A stretch of 64,000 bases of DNA from Neonectria sp. B-13. Taxonomy: Eukaryota > Ascomycota > Sordariomycetes > Hypocreales > Nectriaceae. The translations under genes and the position numbers were made by a program. The notes under the pieces are model-generated. The model searched no databases and was not told where the DNA came from. It saw nothing but the letters and a program-made list of their open reading frames with translations. Every line of letters begins with the position of its first letter. The first letter of the stretch is position 1. The stretch covers positions 248,001 through 312,000 of the forward strand of contig NOKP01000024.1 in assembly GCA_002682825.1 (NCBI GenBank), given 5' to 3'. Of this stretch, positions 58,209 to 64,000 are shown in pieces.

Positions 58209-59389
58209 TCCGGAAAAGGAAATAATATCATAATATCATTCATTCCGAGCATCCGTTCTGAGGTTCACTCAAAAGTTCATTACAGGAGTATCTCCTAGTA
58301 CTCCATAATATGCTCGTACATCATCTCACCAGGAATGCACCGAGGTTGCAATAGCTACTCAGTATGCAGTGTCTGTGATGTTCTCCAGAAGGAATGGGGA
58401 CCCGTTATTGCTAGTCAGCCATGCCCTTACAGGAAGGAGAATGGAGTGCCCATAGTTTAATCCCAATCTCACTTTTATGAGCACGTCTTATGCCTTAGAG
58501 AGGAGACATCTCAGTATGTCCTTATACTTTGCTAGTTCCCCCATAAAAATACTTTAGAATGCTAGAAAACTAACTATTGAGTTGATAAGGGATGCTGAGT
58601 ATAATTCCACACCTTTGGGGCGGTGAATTGCAGTCGTAGGGCAACGAGCGCGCTTCCTCACAGCTAACTACTGTTCATGTTACCGCCTATCCGTTAGACA
58701 TCCTCGTCCACGAACATATCATGCAACAATATACTCGCTCGAGAAATTGTTGTTAGCTGGATGACAGTAAAACATCTGGGAAACCAGATTTGGGCGGAAT
58801 GACTCTGGAGATACCAGCAAGCACCCGGGTAAATAGCTGGAAATATGACGGCGCGGCCCTCAGCAGCCGCGGGCTCCGGTTCTCTACAGGACCGGGAGTG
58901 AGGAACTTACTCGACTCTTATCTTTCTGCTCGTCAATCAACTGAGAGATCTTTCCGCGACTTTAGAGTGCTCTGATTTAATCTGCAAATCTAGTCGGGGT
59001 TTCTATTAATTATTTACTACTCAACGGAGTAATGCTCGCCTGCCCGTAATCCGCTATAACAGTGCGTACTCAGCACTTTCTAGGAGCTCTGTATTGGCAT
59101 CAGTAAGCTACGAGCTATTCAAGTAGCCTTTCCAGGTCATTATCAAGTATTTATGACTCTTATGGCAAGATCCACACTCTGATACAACCTGGCCGTAAAG
59201 GATCATATGAGCTACCAATAGCCACAAATTAAGATTATGTTCTTTTCAGTAAGGATGTCTTTGAGCGGTTATGGGAAATGTATCATTCTGAGCAAGTGGG
59301 GTTCCTATTATTTGCAAAACTGGTTTGAAAACACTTCAAGCTCAAGTCATAATGGCGAATTATCCACTATGATTGGAATGTTGGATGTC
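58209..59389. other. Gene-free stretch
   Basis: About 1.2 kb, AT-rich, without recognisable genes. A 61-codon frame at 58790 has no family resemblance. Confidence 0.4.
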
Positions 59390-61436
59390 TTAAAAGACTA
59401 ATAATCGTTTCCTCCAAGACTTTTCTTTGCCATCCTCGGCCTGGTGCATCTCCATATCCTCCTTTTCCTGTTGCATTGATAGGAACTCGGTCTGGAAATC
59501 GATCTTGGAGAGTGGAATGACCTTTGACTTCAGAAAGATTTTAAAGAAAATATATAACGCTGAGTTGAATTAGTAGGTGTAGTTGATTGGTAAGAAGAAT
59601 AGGCATGAGCGTACCGGCAAATATGACTATGTTAACATAACAGGTCAGGAAGCCTGCGGCGGTGAATTGTCCTTTGACAAAAACATCGAAACCTGAGGAT
59701 ATGTTAGCAAAGGCTTCTAATTTATTCTTGAGTAAGGTTGGAGCAATGTAACGGACCAGAAAATATGACCACCAACGAGACAACCACGAGGGTGGCCCAG
59801 GACACATACGGCTGTAGTGGACTCTTGTAAGGAAGCTCTGGAGAAGTCTTGTTAGAAAGTTCTATGATACGAGGGATATAAATACGGCACTTACCATCAC
59901 GGGAGTATCCCTGTTTCTTCAGCCCGGCGTAGAACCGAAGGTAAGTAAACTCGATGACAATCCAACCGATCAATCCAGCGACGGTGGTGATATTCACGAA
60001 CCATCCGAACACCACCGACGTGTTGTTTGCAACATTCAAGTACACAAGCGGCATGAGGACGCAAGTTAGGCCAATAGCGTAGTGTGGGGACCCAAATCGG
60101 TTGCATCGCTGGAACAGTTTCGGAGCGTGTCCATCGCGGCTCAAGCCGTAGAGAGTCCGTGATGCGATGAAAACACAAGCCGATCCGCTGCTGATAGCGG
60201 ACGTACAGACGATTGCATTGATGACGGATGGAAAAGCAGAGATTCCCGAGCGCTGGAAAGCAATGACGAAGGGTGACTGCTGAGCAGTTCCGGTAGAGAC
60301 GCTGAGGGAAGGGTCATTGTATGGCCTGTTTATTGCGTAAGTTTCAATTAGAACGAACAATTGTGGAATAAATTGGAAGGTACTAACACGATCAATCCAA
60401 CGACGAATATACTCAAAACGTAGAACACAAAAACCCGATAAAACGTCTTCTTTGTCGCAGCAGGGATGAGCTTCCTGGGGTTGCGCGTCTCCGAGCCTGA
60501 AATGGCCACAACCTGGATATTTCCGTAGCTGAACGCCGCTGTGAGCATGACTTTCCAGAAGGCTAGAAAGCCGCCAGCTGATCCCGTTTTGATGTATTGG
60601 TTGAAAGCGCCCGGGTTGATCCAGTAGCGGAATCCCAGTCGCTCGTGGTTTGGCCCGCCTCCAAGGTCGATGACGAGGCCGCCGATGATGAGAGCGATGA
60701 TGAGCATTATTTTTAGCGTTGCGAAGATTACTTCGGACTGGACCGTTGTGATATTAGAATAGGACGTTTGAGATGAGGAGTGTGTCCAAGAGCAACAGCT
60801 GATACAACATACCTCTCCATACAATCGAACACCACACAGGTTAAGACCGACAATAAAGACCAGAAAGATTGTAATCCAGACTCCGGGATTTATCGATGTA
60901 TTCCAAAACTGAATCAACGTAGCGGCGGCACTGATCTCGGCAGGGACTGAGATGGACATTGTGTACCCTGTTCGAAGTCAGCCAATGTCACCTGACCAGG
61001 TGATGATGAGCATACAGAAGTTCCATCCCGTCGCTGCACCCAATGCCGGCTCGACAAATCTAGTCGCATGTCGAACAAAGCCTCCCGTGTGCGGCATGAA
61101 GGCTGTAATCTCCCCAGTCGTGTATGCAACGCCAGCAGTGACAAGCCCCATCAACAAATAGGCCAGAAGAGCGCCTACCGGGCCTGCTGTGGCGATGACT
61201 TGGCCGGAGCTGAGGAAAAGACCGGTACCCTGGTAATGTTAGAAATGTCTTCGGTGTGGAATAGGAGTAGGTCACCGTACAATCATGCCCGCGATGGCAA
61301 TCATGTTGATGTGACGGGAGCCCAGGTCACGCTTAAGCTCCTCCGAGTGAAGAGCAACGCTCTGGCTGTCTACGCACATCTCCATGTCTTCGGCTAAGAC
61401 AGAGGCGGCATTGACCGGCTTCTCGTCTTTTTCCAT
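59390..61436 (-). CDS. Amino-acid permease (YAT/APC family), 8 exons
   Basis: Eight exons (61436..61281, 61229..61016, 60967..60813, 60737..60388, 60325..59895, 59837..59757, 59692..59615, 59559..59390) give 544 residues. Family marks: RDLGSRHINMIAIAGMIGTG, GPVGALLAYLLMGLV, GWNFWYTMSISVPAEISAAA (made by splicing exon 2 to 3), NPGVWITIFLVFIVGLN, SPFVIAFQRSGI, and a charged C-terminal tail. Splicing at GTATGC (61015) rather than at a later GT restores the conserved GWNFWY spacing. It should import amino acids by proton symport. It is a distant paralogue of the 43391..45895 permease, with fewer introns. It is divergent from a TIGR04076-type gene. Confidence 0.92.
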
Positions 61437-61734
61437 CTTTGCGTCAGCTTTCGCACAACTGTTGTGTAGTTGTAAATGTTAGAAAATAATGTCTGGGAAG
61501 GGGGTCAAAGAGGGTCGACTCCGTAGAATGGGCAGTCGAATCACAATATTGGTATGGGTGTACCGGTGGGGATTGGCATTGCGGATGAACAACTTATACC
61601 CACGATGACTGAACATCCCAGTCAGCCATCGGCTGAAGGGTCATTACTATTGAGATACTGTAGATAATGTAGGGCACATTTCGTACTGTACCCATCGTAA
61701 CGCGGTTTGAGCGATAAGCAGTCCCCTAAACTAG

Positions 61735-61813
61735 GACGCCGGCGAATAAAGGGAAGGCTTAAGAACGCCGGTGGGTGCGGGGATGGACGCCGGTGCAGGG
61801 ATCAGCGCCGGTG
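61735..61813. promoter_or_regulatory. Four CGCCGG(T/C)G repeats in a divergent promoter
   Basis: The 8-base core CGCCGGTG (once CGCCGGCG) occurs four times in one orientation: near 61737, 61766, 61788 and 61806. Spacing is 18-29 bases. CGG half-sites are the usual target of Zn2Cys6 regulators. They lie about 300 bases before the permease start and 160 before the TIGR04076-type gene. A GATAAG and a GATAAC also occur nearby (61712 and 61829 regions). Confidence 0.6.
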
Positions 61814-61970
61814 TTAGCTTTACCTGCTGATAACCATCTTGGCAACTCAGGCGACTTATTCCATTTAGCTGGACCACTCTGGGGCCTATGAAAGATGTCA
61901 TGTTGTCGCACTCATTTCACTTCGGAACTACACCACGCTTTATTAGTCTGTCATCCGAATCTTCTACATC

Positions 61971-62385
61971 ATGTCCTCTGAATCAGCTCGTGCCAACGAC
62001 GAATCCTTTGACCTCTACGACCTTAGAGTCGAGGTAGTGTGCCCCCCAGGGAAAAGAATCCTCTGCGGCGCCAGCGAGGGCGACTACTTCACTCTCCAAG
62101 GCGAGATGCTTCATCTACCTCCAAACCAGGGCATTAGCATCTACAGTCTAGGTAAGTCAGCGCAGCCAGCGGCGAGCTTTGATATTTCGCTTACGCCATA
62201 TAGCGTCTATTCTTCCACTCCTTCCAGTGAAGCAGCGCATGACCGCCAAGAACGATTGGATTACCACAGATGCACTCATCGCTTGCCCAGACCCCAACTG
62301 TCCCTCTCAGTTGAGAATTATCCGAGAAGGGATCCGAACATTCAGGCATTCCGAGACTACCGTGGTACCCTTGGAGAAATCATGA
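61971..62385 (+). CDS. Small TIGR04076-type protein
   Basis: Two exons (61971..62151 and 62204..62385) give 120 residues. It begins with an acidic leader, then DLRVEVVCPPGKRILCGASEGDYFTLQGEMLHLP, which fits the pattern of TIGR04076 proteins (a GDxF motif after a cysteine). After splicing: LASILPLLPVKQRM, DWITTDALIACPDPNC and FRHSETTVVPLE, the fungal form of the family, with CPDPNC perhaps binding a metal. Function unknown. It lies divergent to a permease, sharing the CGCCGG-repeat promoter. Confidence 0.8.
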
Positions 62386-62593
62386 ACAGTAAATGAGTCA
62401 ACTTGGAACGCTCGCATTGGGTTTTACAGTCCCTGCTGTGTAGGCCTTTTTCAAGTTAGCCAATTCCTCATCGTGACCGAGAACCTAGCTGGAGCATGGA
62501 TAAATGTGACAACTATTAAATATCCAAGATGAGCGTGAGCTGCAACACATGCAAAACAATTATATACGCTCGAGATGCCTTAGGATACCATGA

Positions 62594-64000
62594 CTATGTG
62601 AAAAATACACCGTCTTGGAGACTAAAGCCAGCACTAACAAACATATCTGCCCAAACGTTATCATCAGTGAACAGAAAATCTGGCCTAATTTGTTGAAATA
62701 CTGGTGTGTCTGGCACATTTATGCCTCCAGGGTCTAAAAGAAGCTGCACGGGATCATTTGGAAGCCTCCCTCTTGGAGAATCACCTCCATGTTGTGACAT
62801 ATTAGGACTGCTTGTGCGGGTTTGCGCGCCAACATTGTCAGAGCTGCGACCCCGCTGACTTCTCTTTTGCATGTAATCCGACAAGACTCGATCGAGGAAT
62901 TTTGCCTGGAGTGTACAGCTGGAGCCCGGAGGGGATGCTTGTTGTGAGAAGACAAGCGCAGCAGCTCGTACAGCACTGACTATGTTCTGTTCAATTTGGC
63001 TGACGATTGAATCTGGTGCAGATAGAAGGAGCTATAATTGGGACGGTGTCAGTATACCTTAAATGGGTGATCAACTAGTTACTTGCAAGGTGCATTGTGA
63101 TCCTTACCTTGATGAGAAGCGCGGCACTGTAGGCAGTCATGACATGAATCGAATCTTGTGCAAAGTACAGTCGTGAAGAGTATAAAGAGATCAACTGCAA
63201 CATCTCCATTGCACTTGAATAAGCAACCCATAGTATGTCAAGACTCATCGACAAGTCCACATCCGCTGAAGTGAGAATGTCTTGCAAGGGTAGTGAATAT
63301 AATTGTAACCGGAGGTGTGTCCCGTAAAATCGTATCAAAAATGTGTGGCAGCTTTCTTCCTCTGAGCGTTCTATCAGCCCTTGCTCGAAATGGACCAAGG
63401 TATTCAGGAAACTGGAAATAGAAAACGGACAATGTTGGAATATTGAAAACATACCTGTATCTACAGCTTGAGTCCATTCGAGTTCCCACTTCTTGATACG
63501 GCCGTTGATCATGGTGAGTAGCGCTTCCACGTTGTGAATAGGGCCTCCACCTTCACCTTTCTGAGTCCTTTGGCTCAGCAGCTTGTGTACAGAAGAAGTC
63601 ATCAGGCGTAGGCTGACAAATGCACCCAGGAGTCGATCGTTGGATGTGGTCAGAGGATCTTGGCACCACTTATCAATCGATTCCGTGAACTCATTTTGCT
63701 CCATCATCCACGGCTTCCCTGTTTGCAGACTTATACTGAATTTTGTTAGTAGGCCTAATGACAGTAAAGTTCAGCTTGGGGGTGCTTTACCTTCGGTCGT
63801 ACACAAACAGCACATACCACGTCCTTTCGATGTTGCGTACTTCTCTCTTCTCCATCTCCGTCATGGAAACACGACCCTGGATCGAGTATGGCATCAGTCT
63901 ATGCCATCCCAGATCCATACAGACCCGAATGACGTAGCCCAATGAAGTCCACGCCCGCGTATCTTCGGGCTCCTTCCAATATGTGAGGATCAATATGGCT
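62594..64000 (-). CDS. Fungal-specific transcription factor, N-terminus beyond the window
   Basis: Three exons visible (64000..63791 partial, 63735..63108, 63031..62594), about 425 residues of the C-terminal part. TYWKEPEDTRAWTSLGYVIR and DRSISLQTGKPWMM are the hallmarks of the fungal-specific regulatory domain (PF04082), and FLIRFYGTHLRLQLYSLPLQ follows. A GTATGT..CAG pair inside exon 2 (near 63455..63413) would break the frame if spliced, so it is left unspliced. The DNA-binding domain should lie to the right of the window edge. Targets unknown; it could regulate the TIGR04076/permease pair next to it. Confidence 0.88.

Noticed and set aside
1..64000. CRISPR arrays, bacterial operons, rRNA genes, transposons with terminal repeats
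   Set aside because: None seen by eye. The sequence is eukaryotic and no transposase, reverse transcriptase or long terminal repeat was recognised.

Overview
The window is nuclear DNA from a filamentous ascomycete (Pezizomycotina). Genes are split by many short introns (about 45-90 bases, GT..AG, usually with a CTAAC or CTGAC branch site). Families typical of these fungi recur: Zn2Cys6 and bZIP-DUF3425 regulators, F-box proteins, RTA1, DUF7702, DUF3445, DUF4267, PNP-NB-ARC-TPR NLRs, siderophore-type MFS transporters and YAT amino-acid permeases. The species cannot be read from the sequence. All gene models below were built by hand from splice signals, reading-frame phase and family conservation. 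No transcript or database search was available.

Region 1 (0.3-11.1 kb) is a compact secondary-metabolite locus. A 1,629-residue megasynthase (isocyanide synthase, adenylation, thiolation and HxxxD transferase domains) is transcribed away from an alcohol-acetyltransferase-family gene, and a siderophore-type MFS transporter lies downstream. The domain order is that of CrmA of Aspergillus fumigatus, which makes valine-derived isocyanides under copper starvation, so the trio is read as a crm-like isocyanide cluster. A small aegerolysin/ET79-like gene follows.

Region 2 (11-25 kb) is gene-poor and decayed. It holds a 22-bp minisatellite, an NmrA-like relic, a small secreted zincin-like protein, and an NLR-type gene with two in-frame stops and two frameshifts. 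Intact genes here are a secreted fungal protein-arginine deiminase, an F-box protein whose first two coding exons are 4 and 11 bases long, and a DUF4267 membrane protein.

Region 3 (25-38.4 kb) looks catabolic or detoxifying: bZIP-DUF3425 regulator, cytochrome P450, a divergent zinc alcohol dehydrogenase/aldehyde dehydrogenase pair, a shortened alpha/beta hydrolase and an RTA1-like membrane protein.

Region 4 (38.4-50 kb) contains a sulfatase relic, a nitrilase close to cyanide hydratases, a YAT permease, a DUF3445 heme-enzyme-like gene and a Zn2Cys6 regulator. The promoters of the last three carry clustered GATA-type elements, including a 14-bp motif present three times, which points to nitrogen-regulated uptake and breakdown of a nitrogen compound.

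Region 5 (50-64 kb) has a head-to-head pair of DUF7702 membrane-protein paralogues (one ending in a 27-bp coding minisatellite), a Zn2Cys6 regulator, an F-box gene with two in-frame TGA codons, an FAD-monooxygenase relic, a second YAT permease, a TIGR04076-type small protein and, cut by the right edge, another fungal-specific transcription factor. With five clear relics in 64 kb, the window reads as an accessory, fast-changing stretch.
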